The notes under the pieces: generated by a model
Database searches by the model: none
What the model saw: only the letters and a program-made list of their open reading frames with translations
Told to the model about the DNA's origin: nothing
Shown here: positions 11,774 through 23,500 of the stretch, in pieces
Layout: the number at the start of each line of letters is the position of its first letter
How positions within the stretch are numbered: position 1 is the stretch's first letter
Source of the DNA: Dallia pectoralis
Taxonomy: Eukaryota > Chordata > Actinopteri > Esociformes > Umbridae
DNA length: 64,000 bases
Assembly (NCBI GenBank): GCA_029465975.1
Contig: CM055745.1
Coordinates: 17,775,258 to 17,839,257, forward strand
Direction of reading: 5' to 3'
Position numbers and translations under genes: made by a program

Positions 11774-12060
11774 GCCCTGCTGTTCTGATAATACCTAGGG
11801 TTAGTGTTAGTGTTAGGGTTAGGGTTAGGGTTAGGATCAGGGTTAGTCTGCCCTGGTGTTATGCTAATACCTAGGGTTAGTGTCAGGGTTAGGGTTAGGA
11901 TCAGGGTTAGGGTTAGGGTTAGGATCAGGGTTAGGGTTAGGGTTAGGGTTAGGATCAGGGTTAGTGTTAGGGTTAGGGTTAGGGTTAGGATCAGGGTTAG
12001 GGTCAGGGTTAGTGTTAGGGTTAGGGTTAGTCTGCCCTGGTGTTCTGTTAATACCTAGGG
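11774..12060. repeat. interstitial telomere-like compound repeat
   Basis: Two tracts of TTAGGG-type hexamers, with TTAGTG and TTAGGATCAGGG variants, are bounded by three copies of a linker of about 26 bp (GCCCTGGTGTT, then TAATACCTAGGG) at 11774-11800, 11850-11876 and 12033-12060. The vertebrate telomere hexamer is TTAGGG, but the regular GGATCA interruptions and the linker show this is a compound minisatellite, not a terminal telomere. Confidence 0.9.
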
Positions 12061-12544
12061 GATTCAACACAAGTCATTGCTTTGACGTTCGCTCACCATA
12101 TACAAACAATCAGGTTCTGCCACGCAGATCTGTTACAACCAGGAATCTCTATCCAGGCACATCAGCTGGTGTTGTTGTTTAGCTTCCTCTGATTCTGTTC
12201 AGACTGTGAGCTGGCGGTTTAGCGTCGCTTAAAGCAAATCCCCAAAACACACATGAACAATAGCAGGTAGAGACTCAGAGGATGTGGCAAAAGTCATTAG
12301 GGCTTAATGGCCACTTTAAGACACAATCACAGTCCCGGAGTACTGAATCCACCAGTGACTCCAGCGGACGCTCTCTAAGTTGAGCTTCTTACAACACGAC
12401 ATTAGCCCAGCCGTTCAACGTGACTGGATTGACCACGGAAGAGGTGGTCATGGTTGATGAAGATGTTTTCGCTGAACTTATTACTGAGGGGTTGATTGTG
12501 TTTGGGCGGTTTAGTCTTGAGTGAGTCCGGTTGGTGTCTAATGC
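12061..12544. other. single-copy sequence, no gene recognised
   Basis: Non-repetitive. Short frames on the minus strand (12389-12614) have no recognisable domain and partly run into the hAT element. The last bases (TGTCTAATGC) match the start of the 61-bp unit that follows the hAT element. Confidence 0.6.
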
Positions 12545-12552
12545 TAACGTTA

Positions 12553-13596
12553 TAGGGCTGGGACAACGCGTCGACGTCATTGATTTCGTCGGCGCAAAAA
12601 ATACGTAGACGCAAAATATGCGCGTCGATTCATCAGATCAAAACTTTGCACTCGATGTTGGAGTAGGCTATAATACGTTGTCGACACTTAAAGTTTTAGG
12701 CGACAGTGTATGTTTTCTGTGTAATTAATTACTATATGGAATGTAGTCGTGTATTCAAGGTGTGAAATGACAAGCAACATAAATCAACAAACGGTTGTAA
12801 CGTTATGTCTTCATTGATTGTCGTCGATGGGTCAGTGAACACAGTTAACGTTACATGCAGGACTATTCCGGTTTTAAACGAAATATTGGCGCCCGTAATA
12901 GTCCCTACATGTAACTGTGTTCACTGTCATGCCGCGACTGCGCAAGTGACGTTTATGTTACACACATAGGATTTGATTAGCCTACTTGTTGATATTTAAT
13001 AAATGGGCATAACATGAACTAAGAATGAACAATACTTCTACAGCATTTATTAATCTTAGTTTATATTAATTTCAACATGTACTAATACAGTATTTGTAGA
13101 TCATTCTGGTGAATTGGTTCTCCCCGGTGTTCATTAGAAAAAATTCACCTCGGGAGTAGAGGTTCTTAGTTTAGTAACTCGTTGCTGTGCAAGTTGAATG
13201 TAATCAACAGAGGTTTATATAATAAACACGTCTGGCTTGGATTCGTGGACTCCTCACTCATTTCAACAGTATTAAATTTAAATGTTGTATATGTTAACAT
13301 TAGTTAATGCACTGTGAACTAACACGAACAAACAATGAACAGCTGTATTTTTATTAGCTAACATTAACATTAAGAGCAATAAACATATATTGCAATGTTA
13401 AGGAATTCATGTTTTTTTTTCATTCAGATATGTAAATCAACATGTATAAATAGCTATTAGTCAATTAATGGGGAGATAATTGATAATCGAATCGAAATCG
13501 AATCGGGGCGAAAAATTAATCGTTAGATTAATCGATGCATCGAAAAAATGATCGCTAGATTAATCGTTTAAAAAATTATAGTTTAACCCAGCCCTA
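12553..13596. mobile_element. non-autonomous hAT-type DNA transposon (1,044 bp)
   Basis: The left end is TAGGGCTGGG (12553-12562) and the right end is its exact reverse complement CCCAGCCCTA (13587-13596), a terminal inverted repeat of the type used by fish hAT elements. The element is flanked by TAACGTTA (12545-12552) and TATCGTTA (13597-13604): an 8-bp duplication with one mismatch, the hAT target length. No transposase frame is present, so it would need to be moved in trans. The ends are rich in CGTCG/ATCGATT motifs. The interior holds a hairpin (12832-12925) and, at about 13005-13400, sequence resembling other common fish repeats. The insertion joins a 61-bp minisatellite unit. Confidence 0.85.
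12832..12925. repeat. imperfect inverted repeat inside the hAT element
   Basis: The left arm contains AGTGAACACAGTTA and GGACTATTCCGG; the right arm contains the complements CCCGTAATAGTCC and TAACTGTGTTCACT. The arms are about 36-40 bp with a loop of roughly 18 bp. The left arm has a few extra bases (ACG) near its middle. It could be a nested miniature element or a structural part of the hAT element. Confidence 0.75.
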
Positions 13597-13604
13597 TATC
13601 GTTA

Positions 13605-15525
13605 GCATTGTTTCTCTTAATTCGTCGCTGATGGACTGACTCATTAGGGGCTAATGCTAACGTTAACATTGTTTCTCTTAATTCGTCGCTGATGGACTGA
13701 CTCATTAGGGGCTAATGCTAGCGTTAACATTGTTTCTCTTAATTCGTCGCTGATGGACTGGCTCGTTAGTGGCTAATGCTATCGTTAGCATTGTTTCTAT
13801 CACTCTGTTGCTGATGGACTGGCTCGTTAGTGGCTAATGCTATCGTTAGCATTGTTTCTCTTCCTCCGTCGCTGATGGACTGACTCGTTAGTGGCTAATG
13901 CTAACATTAGCATTGTTTCTCTCACTCTGATGGACTGGCTTGTTAGTGGCTAAAGCTAACGTTAGCATTGTTTCTCTTACTCCGTCGCTGATGGACTGAC
14001 TCATTAGTGGCTAATGCTAACGTTAGCATTGTTTCACTTAATCCGTCGCTGATGGACTGACTTGCTAGTGGCTAATGCTAACGTTAACATTATTTCTCTT
14101 AATTCGTCGCTGATGGACTGTCTCATTAGGGGCTAATGCTAACGTTAACATTGTTTCTCTTAATTCGTCGCTGATGGACTGACTCATTAGGGGCTAATGC
14201 TAGCGTTAACATTGTTTCTCTTAATTCGTCGCTGATGGACTGGCTCGTTAGTGGCTAATGCTATCGTTAGCATTGTTTCTATCACTCTGTTGCTGATGGA
14301 CTGGCTCGTTAGTGGCTAATGCTATCGTTAGCATTGTTTCTCTTCCTCTGTCGCTGATGGACTGACTCGTTAGTGGCTAATGCTAACGTTAGCATTGTTT
14401 CTCTCACTCTGATGGACTGGCTTGTTAGTGGCTAAAGCTAACGTTAGCATTGTTTCTCTTACTCCGTCGCTGATGGACTGACTCATTAGTGGCTAATGCT
14501 AACGTTAGCATTGTTTCACTTAATCCGTCGCTGATGGACTGACTTGCTAGTGGCTAATGCTATCGTTACCATTGTTTCTATCACTCTGCTGCTGATGGAC
14601 TGGCTCGTTAGTGGCTAATGCTAACGTTAGCATTGTTTCTCTTCCTCGGTCGCTGATGGACTGACTCGTTAGTGGATAATGATATCGTTAGCATTGTTTC
14701 TCTTACTCCCTCGCTGATGGACTGGCTCGTTAGTGGCTAATGCTAAAGTTAGCGTTGTTTCTCTGCTCCATCGCTGATGGACTGACTCATTAGTGGCTAA
14801 TGCTAACGTTAGCATTGTTTCTCTCACGCTGATGGACTGACTCATTAGTGGCTAATGCTAACGTTAGCATTGTTTTTCTCACTCTGATGGACTGACTCAT
14901 TAGTGGCTAATGCTAACGTTAGCATTGTTTCTCTCACTCTGATGGACTGACTCATTAGTGGCTAATGCTAACGTTAGCATTGTTTCTCTCACTCTGATGG
15001 ACTGACTCGTTAGTGGCTAATGCTAACGTTAGCATTGTTTTTCTCACTGATGGACTGACCCATTAGTGGCTAATGCTAACGTTAGCATTGTTTCACTTAA
15101 TCCGTCGCTGATGGACTGACTTGCTAGTGGCTAATGCTAACGTTAACATTGTTTCTCTTAATTCGTCGCTGATGGACTGACTCATTAGGGGCTAATGCTA
15201 ACGTTAACATTGTTTCTCTTAATTCGTCGCTGATGGACTGACTCATTAGGGGCTAATGCTAGCGTTAACATTGTTTCTCTTAATTCGTCGCTGATAGTGG
15301 CTAATGCTAACATTAGCATTGTTTCTCTCACTCTGATGGACTGACTCATTAGTGGCTAATGCTAACGTTAGCATTGTTTCTCTCACTCTGATGGACTGAC
15401 TCATTAGTGGCTAATGCTAACGTTAGCATTGTTTCTCTCACTCTGATGGACTGACTCATTAGTGGCTAATGCTAACGTTAGCATTGTTTCTCTCACTCTG
15501 ATGGACTGACTCATTAGTGGTATTG
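13605..15525. repeat. 61-bp minisatellite with 18-bp palindrome per unit
   Basis: About 33 units. The full unit is 61 bp; shorter ones of about 52 bp lack part of the CTTAATTCGTCG segment. Most units hold AATGCTAACGTTAGCATT, an 18-bp perfect palindrome, or a one- to two-base variant (GCTATCGTTAGC, GCTAGCGTTAAC). Blocks recur as a higher-order repeat: the run starting at 13628 is repeated from 14110 (offset 482 bp) and in part from about 15168. The array ends with ACTCATTAGTGGTATTGAC. Confidence 0.95.
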
Positions 15526-16962
15526 ACAGTTTAAGTCCAGTGCAGCACTGCAGTGAGACCTTGTGCTATTCTCATATAAAAGCATTGTGGGCAATCGACA
15601 GTTAAAATTAGCGCCTTGTTTTGGGGTTTTTGACGGTAACTGACAATTTAACCTTTCCTCGTGTTTTGTGGGAAAGTCTGTTGCCACACTGACATGAGTG
15701 GGAATATTATTTAATACTGATGAAATTTCCTGTTGTCAGTGATTCACTGTCGGGAATACGTGCTTATGTCACTTGTTTTCTTCTGGACATGCCTGAACAT
15801 TACCCAGTATATACACAGTTACGGTGACAGTCAAGGATTCAATGAATAATCATCATGATGATTTATGGGTAATTTCCAATAAGTGGCATTTCCCAACACT
15901 CTCAGTGACATCCTCTGATAGCCTGTCTGGTCTTGTTTTCTGCCTCTCTGACCATCTTGATCTCTTTCTCTGACACACACATTTAGCTGAGGTGACATTG
16001 AAAGCGTCCTTGTGTGTGTTGGGTCTGTGACAGTTGGCTTGTCCCTCTGGGCTGTATTTGTTTGAGCAGTGTGGGCGCTGTATCTGTGAGACGCTAACGC
16101 TGGACTATAAATGCTGTAGGCTACAGTGGTGACAGTTATTGCTCCACAGTATATGAGAGGACTAGTTGACTATTTTACAATGTAATGCTTGATGGTTTCT
16201 CAGCTTTAAACTACCGGTACTCTCTAGAACAGTAGTCTTTATCAGTTATTAAACACTTCATCTGACTGTATAGCCACTGTTGGCTAGAAATCATGGGATT
16301 GCTTGGGGGCTTTTAATGTTCAGTTATTTTAGTATTGTTTTTATTTGACCAAATTCCCGTTTTGATGATCTATTAACATCTGTTGAAATATGTTGATTTT
16401 GAATATTTTGAGTGGATTTTTGTTGATTTTGGACGGTAACATTCTACAGTAATTTCCATCGATTTTAAAATGGTGTGAAATCTGTGGATAGCATGAAAAT
16501 GTGCAGTATGTTGTCTTGAAAATGTATAATAATATTCTAGCTATGACTTGTGTAGATGTCATGGTGGCTGGCTGAATACGGTCTCAGGTTCTATGGTCTG
16601 ACTTTAGAGAACGTTCTTGACATCGAGTAAAACATTTGTGTATTACACGTTTAGAAGTCTCAATCCAGTCAGTTAAACAATGACAGTGTTAGAATGAACA
16701 TTTCTCATTTTGTGGTAAATATGGTGAATGTGTATTAAATTATACTTAACATAATCTAGATCACGTGACATAATTCTGCCTGACCTGTTTTCCTCATGCA
16801 AAGAGGAACCGATAAGTGCAATTTAAATATGTGAGACAGTTTGTCTGTTTCCCAGAGTTCGTCTACACACACAGCTCATCTGGGTCCCTTCATCTCCTCA
16901 TCAAGCTCTGCCCTGGATCATTTGATGTTGGGCGAAACATCTAAAGCTGAACACCCCCTCAC
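15526..16962. other. single-copy sequence, no gene recognised
   Basis: AT-moderate unique DNA with stops in all frames. It holds one perfect 16-bp palindrome, AATCATCATGATGATT (15848-15863). Nothing else is supported. Confidence 0.6.
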
Positions 16963-18651
16963 TGGGTTCAGTTACTGATCAGATCCTCACTTCATGTTCT
17001 GGGTCCAGTTACTGATCAGATCCTCACTACATGTTCTGGGTCCAGTTACTGATCAGATCCTCACTACATGTTCTGGGTCCAGTTACTGATCAGATCCTCA
17101 CTACATGTTCTGGGTCCAGTTACTGATCAGATCCTCACTTCATGTTCTGGGTCCAGTTACTGATCAGATCCTCACTTCTCCTTCATGTTCTGGGTCCAGT
17201 TACTGATCAGATCCTCACTACATGTTCTGGGTCCAGTTACTGATCAGATCCTCACTACATGTTCTGGGTCCAGTTACTGATCAGATCCTCACTTCATGTT
17301 CTGGGTCCAGTTACTGATCAGATCCTCACTACATGTTCTGGGTCCAGTTACTGATCAGATCCTCACTACATGTTCTGGGTCCAGTTACTGATCAGATCCT
17401 CACTTCATGTTCTGGGTCCAGTTACTGATCAGATCCTCACTTCATGTTCTGGGTCCAGTTACTGATCAGATCCTCACTACATGTTCTGGGTCCAGTTACT
17501 GATCAGATCCTCACTACATGTTCTGGGTCCAGTTACTGATCAGATCCTCACTTCATGTTCTGGGTCCAGTTACTGATCAGATCCTCACTACATGTTCTGG
17601 GTCCAGTTACTGATCAGATCCTCACTACATGTTCTGGGTCCAGTTACTGATCAGATCCTCACTTCATGTTCTGGGTCCAGTTACTGATCAGATCCTCACT
17701 TCATGTTCTGGGTCCAGTTACTGATCAGATCCTCACTACATGTTCTGGGTCCAGTTACTGATCAGATCCTCACTACATGTTCTGGGTCCAGTTACTGATC
17801 AGATCCTCACTTCATGTTCTGGGTCCAGTTACTGATCAGATCCTCACTTCATGTTCTGGGTCCAGTTACTGATCAGATCCTCACTACATGTTCTGGGTCC
17901 AGTTACTGATCAGATCCTCACTACATGTTCTGGGTCCAGTTACTGATCAGATCCTCACTTCATGTTCTGGGTCCAGTTACTGATCAGATCCTCACTACAT
18001 GTTCTGGGTCCAGTTACTGATCAGATCCTCACTACATGTTCTGGGTCCAGTTACTGATCAGATCCTCACTTCATGTTCTGGGTCCAGTTACTGATCAGAT
18101 CCTCACTTCATGTTCTGGGTCCAGTTACTGATCAGATCCTCACTACATGTTCTGGGTCCAGTTACTGATCAGATCCTCACTACATGTTCTGGGTCCAGTT
18201 ACTGATCAGATCCTCACTACATGTTCTGGGTCCAGTTACTGATCAGATCCTCACTTCTCCTTCATGTTCTGGGTCCAGTTACTGATCAGATCCTCACTAC
18301 ATGTTCTGGGCCCAGTAACTGATCAGATCCTCACTACATGTTCTGGGCCCAGTAACTGATCAGATCCTCACTACATGTTCTGGGCCCAGTAACTGATCAG
18401 ATCCTCACTACATGTTCTGGGTCCAGTAACTGATCAGATCCTCACTACATGTTCTGGGTCCAGTTACTGATCAGATCCTCACTACATGTTCTGGGCCCAG
18501 TAACTGATCAGATCCTCACTACATGTTCTGGGCCCAGTAACTGATCAGATCCTCACTACATGTTCTGGGCCCAGTAACTGATCAGATCCTCACTACATGT
18601 TCTGGGCCCAGTAACTGATCAGATCCTCACTTCTGCACCATGTTCTGGGTT
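16963..18651. repeat. 37-bp minisatellite
   Basis: About 45 very uniform copies of a unit starting ATGTTCTGGGTCCAGTTACT and containing the palindrome CTGATCAG. Units differ mainly at CACTACATG versus CACTTCATG, and the order of these forms repeats in blocks. Two units carry an insertion (CTTCTCCTTCATG, near 17171 and 18251). The right-hand copies switch to GGGCCCAGTAAC, so the array has a left and a right subfamily. Confidence 0.97.
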
Positions 18652-19307
18652 CCTTCTCCACTTTCTAACACCGTGCTGTAAATTTGTTCTAACCCTTAGC
18701 CGTCTCTCGTTTGTTTGTGACGCGGGGAGGAGATGCATGTGTCCACAAAGCCCATGCAGGGCAGGAACTCTCCTTCAGGAAAGGATTACAGAGATCAGAA
18801 CCAACCAGTAGCTGTCCCTTTCAGAGAGGCTATGTGGTACTTTAACTGGCGCCCCTCTGTGAGAGGACAAGCGGTCTCTGGGAGATCCAGAAAAATACTT
18901 TGATTGCAGCGATTTATCTGGGTCTTAAGGGCACCAATGTCACCATAAAGTGTGTACTATTATGTTATAATTCATACCAATTTACAGATTAATTTGTCTT
19001 TTACCTTTCATAAAGTGTCATCAAATGGGCGATAGGAAGAACTGAATGAAGGCAAACATTCAATAACTACCACACTATCGTTTCACTCCTGAGATAATTT
19101 TTCAGCGTCTCTTTTTGAATACGGTGGGGAGATACTGGGTGTTATCTACTAAGCTGATTAAAGTGGCTCCGGAATGAACATTCCAATTGGCCAGCGGGCG
19201 ACGTGTCGGTGAACGTGATTGGCTCGAGCCGGGATATGACCGGGCAATGTGGCGGTGTTTCACACCAGAGAGAGTGTGAACTTGAACAAGGTCGGAGAGC
19301 AGAGGGC
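18652..19307. other. single-copy sequence with one short open frame
   Basis: A 56-codon plus-strand frame (18733-18903) starts with MHVSTKPMQG and contains MWYFNWRPSVRG. I do not recognise it. It has no convincing splice context and is too short to call a gene. Confidence 0.5.
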
Positions 19308-19363
19308 GCGCGTGTGCGTGCGTGTGCGTGTGTGTGTGTGCGTGTGTGTGCGTGTGTGTGTGT
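19308..19363. repeat. TG/CG-interrupted dinucleotide repeat
   Basis: Alternating GTGTG with regular CGTG interruptions. Confidence 0.95.
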
Positions 19364-19424
19364 TGTCATCCTGCTCTGACTAATTGAATGTTTTCTAGTA
19401 AACTTGTTAGCATCTTGACCCCAG

Positions 19425-19697
19425 CCCTGTTACACCTCTGTTACACCTCTGTTACACCTCTGTTAAACTCTGCTAGATCTCTGTTACGCACCTCTGTTAC
19501 GCACCTCTGTTACACATCTCTGTTACACATCTCTGTTACACATCTCTGTTACACATCTCTGTTAAACCTCTGCTAGATCTCTGTTACACACCTCTGTTAC
19601 GCACCTCTGTTACGCATCTCTGTTACACATCTCTGTTGCACATCTCTGTTAAACCTCTGCTAGATCTCTGTTACACACCTCTGTTACACATATCTGT
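19425..19697. repeat. 13-15-bp minisatellite (CTCTGTTACACAT type)
   Basis: About 19 copies of CTCTGTTACACAT with variants CTCTGTTACGCAC and CTCTGTTAAAC. A block containing CTCTGCTAGATCT occurs three times, giving a loose higher-order repeat of about 90-105 bp. Confidence 0.9.
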
Positions 19698-19774
19698 GCT
19701 CTGGGCCCTTAATTGTTAATAGATTCATTTAGTGTGCATGAATGTGTTTTCTACTGTCTCTTGTGGTAGTGTGT

Positions 19775-19778
<4 letters not shown>

Positions 19779-19838
<60 letters not shown>
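19779..19838. repeat. (TG)n microsatellite
   Basis: About 30 TG dinucleotides with one GAGTG interruption. Confidence 0.97.
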
Positions 19839-19844
<6 letters not shown>

Positions 19845-19979
19845 TTATGCCAGGACATAAGGGCACCACTCACAGTTCCCCCATCTCATCAACTCCAGCA
19901 GTCCCCTGCAGATTTCATTTGTGGCTGTCTCTACTGGCTAGCTTAGCCCAGCACGCCTCTGACTGACAGTTGATTAGCG

Positions 19980-20160
19980 AGGGAGAGACTGGGAGAGACT
20001 GGGAGAGACTGGGAGAGACTGGGAGAGGCTGGGAGAGGCTGGGAGAGGCTGGGAGATGGAGAGGCTGGGAGAGGGAGAGGCTGGGAGAGGGAGAGGCTGG
20101 GAGAGGGAGAGGCCGAGAGAGGGAGAGGCTGGGAGAGGGAGAGGCTGAGAGGGAGAGAAG
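19980..20160. repeat. 10-bp and 16-bp purine-rich minisatellite
   Basis: GGGAGAGACT (10 bp) repeats change to GGGAGAGGCT and then to GGGAGAGGGAGAGGCT (16 bp). The whole tract is strongly purine-biased on the plus strand. Confidence 0.93.
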
Positions 20161-20246
20161 AGCAGCTGCTGGGAGATGAAAAATAATCAATGTGTCTCTT
20201 AGTGGATTTGGTGGTGGGGTGTGTGTGTCTGGATTACTACTGGGAA

Positions 20247-20332
20247 GTGTGTGTGTGTGTGTGTGTGGTGTGTGTGTGGTGTGTGTGTGGTGTGTGTGTG
20301 GTGTGTGTGTGGTGTGTGTGTGTGTGTGGTTG
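20247..20332. repeat. GT microsatellite with GGTGTGTGTGT units
   Basis: A (GT)n tract containing about five regular 11-bp GTGGTGTGTGT units. Confidence 0.93.
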
Positions 20333-21142
20333 AAATAGAGGTGAGGTGTGGGACGACAGGATTTGTGTTTGGCTTATGTGTTAATTTTCTAAATTTCCTA
20401 AATCCTCAGACAATCCAAATTGCAATTCATGTCATTTCCAAAACCTCCGAGACTACAGCAAAGTACTAAGCTTACAGGTTGGTTAAAGATCTGCTTTATG
20501 TGCAAAATCCATGGGTGATCTTTTTTAAACATGTATATTTTCATGCGCTTTACACATTTGTTTGTTGTTTATTTGTCCGGATTATTTCAGTATTTGCTTG
20601 CTTGTAATTATTTTAGTCCCTCTAGGCGGCTTTGGAGTCCTGGGTCATCTAGTGTCCAGGGTTTTGATAACCCCTCTGTGATGTTGGTTTCCTCCATATC
20701 AGGAAGTCAACTGGAGGGCAGATAAGATGGCATGCCTCACTCAAATCTGAATTGGGACACCCCCAGGGGGATGGCAGGAGTGTGCAAAATAAGGGTGGGT
20801 AATGGAAATATCTCAAGGAACTCTTCTCTTTGGCCGATGTCTTGTGTCCGAGGCTCGTGTGCTAATTCTTCTAAATGCGTGTCTGATTTAACCTTTTTCT
20901 CTGGAATCCATATAAACACAGTGGCCCAGAAATGTCTCATCAAACACCGATAACTAGTTTAATAGTCAGTATTTATTCCTCTAGTGTCCAAACCAACGCT
21001 GATGCAGTGCCTGTTTTGGCCAAGGTCCAGCTGTGTGCGTGTGTGCCGGGCGTGTCCGACTCAGGAAATGGGAGGAGATCTCTCTCCGACCCAAACAGCA
21101 AACACGACCCCCCACAGCTCCACTTGAATGTGCTTCCGCTGA
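20333..21142. other. single-copy sequence, no gene recognised
   Basis: Unique DNA with only short frames, including a complementary pair at 20732-20953 without recognisable domains. Nothing further is supported. Confidence 0.55.
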
Positions 21143-21318
21143 TATGGGGCTGATATGATTAGATATGATTAGGGCCGATATGTTTAGATATGATTAGATA
21201 TTATTAGGGCCGATATGATTAGGGCCGATATTATTAGATATGATTAGATATAATTACTGCCGATATGATTAGATATGATTAGATATGATTACGGTCGATA
21301 TGATTAGATATGATTAGT
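21143..21318. repeat. 12-bp GATATGATTA minisatellite
   Basis: About 14 copies of GATATGATTA spaced by GA or GGGCC. It is followed by AATCGGTTATTAGCCGATT, a short hairpin, which may mark a decayed mobile element end. That last point is only a guess. Confidence 0.88.
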
Positions 21319-23211
21319 TTTCAAAACAATCGGTTATTAGCCGATTATGGCCAATAATTTTTTTGTGTGGGGAAGAACGTATAAAAATGACCTCGCAATT
21401 CCTTCCAAATGGCCGCTGGTTTGCGAACGAAGTGTAATTATCACGAAAATGTTAATTGTCTGTCATAAACTATGACTAATTCTTTGCAAAACCAATTTTC
21501 TAAAGCGGGGTACATTGCATTTTTATTTTTATGATGTCACATATCGCCCATATGACATGTGAGATTGCAAGTGCAATTTAAATGTTATATACTTAAATAT
21601 TGAAAATTATAATTTATTTGTCAAATTGCATTGTCATTTTAAAATTGTCCTATACGGGCTTCCATACTGGATAAATTGCATAAATTGCATGCATCTTTAT
21701 TAAGAGTTTACAAGTAACCGGTTCATTGCTCGATCATAAATCATTATTTGCCCATTTGGTTTCCAAATAATCTGTATGTGTGTAAAAACTAAATCCAAAT
21801 CATCTGACTTCTAGAACATGGGAGACCTTCATCATCATCTCAAGCATTCATGCAAACACCGCATGTCTTATTTATGCGCAAGTGTCGGGGTTTGACGAGC
21901 GCGACCACGATGATTGCGTGTGCGCATGTTCGTTTAGCGCACATATGTCGGCTTGTGTTTGTGCCAAAAGTGCTCAACATTTCAAATCCTCGTGTATTGA
22001 GCCGAGCCCGTATGTGCCCCGGGGCCAAGGCATATTGAGAAAGAGCTGGCCGCCCTAATGGGGGGGTATTCTCACTGTTAAATGGAGTGTGTCTAACACA
22101 CACACACACACACCTCATCTATGTCTCAATATCTGTCCCAACTCCCCGGAAGAATGACTCCTGGGTATATTGGGCCAGATGCCCCCCGGGGCCAAATGTG
22201 GCAGCATGGATAGTGTTACTGTTAAACAAGTCTGCGTCTCTCTATTCTTCTGTTCTCGTGGCTGTGGAAGCAGATCTGAAGACATCCTGGACGTTGAATT
22301 GGTTCCGTTACATTTGATCGTTATTCCAGTAAAGCTGCTCTGAACAGTGGATTGCACAACCAGTCGCTCTCATTAAATCTGTTCATGCTCGCTTATGTGT
22401 AGATAATATGTATATTTTCAGTTTCTCCACACAGCACGTTTATTCATTGAAATTATATTTGATTTTTTTGTGTTTGTTTATATTTTAAATATATATTAAA
22501 ATTACAAGATGTATCACAAAGATACATTTTCACCCCCCTAAGTAAACGCGTGTTTGAAACCGTTGACAGTATTGACTAATGTAAGAGTATTTGGTTTTGT
22601 CTCAAAGCTTTTCACTGCTCTATTGCAATTTATCTTCTCCACAAAGTCTTGTCATATATTTTAAGTGAATACTTTTAATTGACCTATTCAATTTGTTCTT
22701 GTCAGAATTTCCTTTTGTAGCACACGTTTGTCCTTGTGTTTCTGGTTATCTCGATGCATGGTAACAACCTCTCCCAGTTTCTGTTAAAGAGAGCACTGAA
22801 GCAGGTTTTCCGTCTAGGATTTGTCCTCGGCTTATCTGCTTCCGTTTCTTTTTATCTGAACAACTCCCTGTCTTTACTGATGTCAGGCACGCCAATCCCA
22901 CAATGCATCTACAACCAAACGTACAAACAACAAGGCAGCAGCTCCGTTGTGTTGATTTGTACCAACTTCAGTTTTTGCATTTATGCCTAGAAGAACCTTC
23001 ATTTTTTAATGTTTGCGGTATTTATGCGATGTGTGTTAATGTGTGGATCTTGAACATCGCCGAGTATTTTACAAGAATGTCAGCCCATTAGGCTAGCTGC
23101 CAGCCAACACTCTGTACTGACTGCCTCCCTCTGGGTTGGCATCTCTGATGGTCTTATTTCATACGACTGGGATCAGGCAGGGAGGGCTGCTGTTATTGTA
23201 CCATTACTGTG
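21319..23211. other. single-copy sequence, no gene recognised
   Basis: About 1.9 kb of unique DNA with a short (AC)n run at 22098-22113. Frames at 22736-22990 and 21840-22118 show no domain or splice structure I recognise. Possibly intronic or intergenic. Confidence 0.55.
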
Positions 23212-23500
23212 TTGTCTAGTCCGTCATTTCAGTTTGCACATCCTGTCTGAATAAAGGGATATGTGATGTATTGTCTAGTCCATCATTTCAAGTTTGCACA
23301 TCCTGTCTGATTAAAGGGTTGTGTGATGTATTGTCAGTTTGCACATCCTGTCTGATTAAAGGGTTGTGTGATGTATTTCAGTTTGCACATCCTGTCTGAT
23401 TAATGGGATGTGTGGTGTATTTCAGTTTGCCCATCCTGTCTGATTAAAGGGATGTGTGATGTATTTCAGTTTGCACATCCTGTCTGATTAATGGGATGTG
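23212..23500. repeat. 45-60-bp minisatellite, cut by the gap
   Basis: About six copies of a unit containing TTTGCACATCCTGTCTGATT and AAAGGGATGTGTGATG. The first two copies have an extra TGTCTAGTCCGTCATT part (about 60 bp); later ones are about 45 bp. The array runs straight into the N gap, so its true length is unknown. Confidence 0.93.

Noticed and set aside
18733..18903. 56-codon plus-strand frame as a small gene or exon
   Set aside because: No recognised domain, no clear splice sites, and such a length is expected by chance in 1 kb of moderately GC-rich DNA.
21319..21370. AATCGGTTATTAGCCGATT hairpin as a transposon end
   Set aside because: Only a 6-bp stem; no partner terminus or target duplication found.
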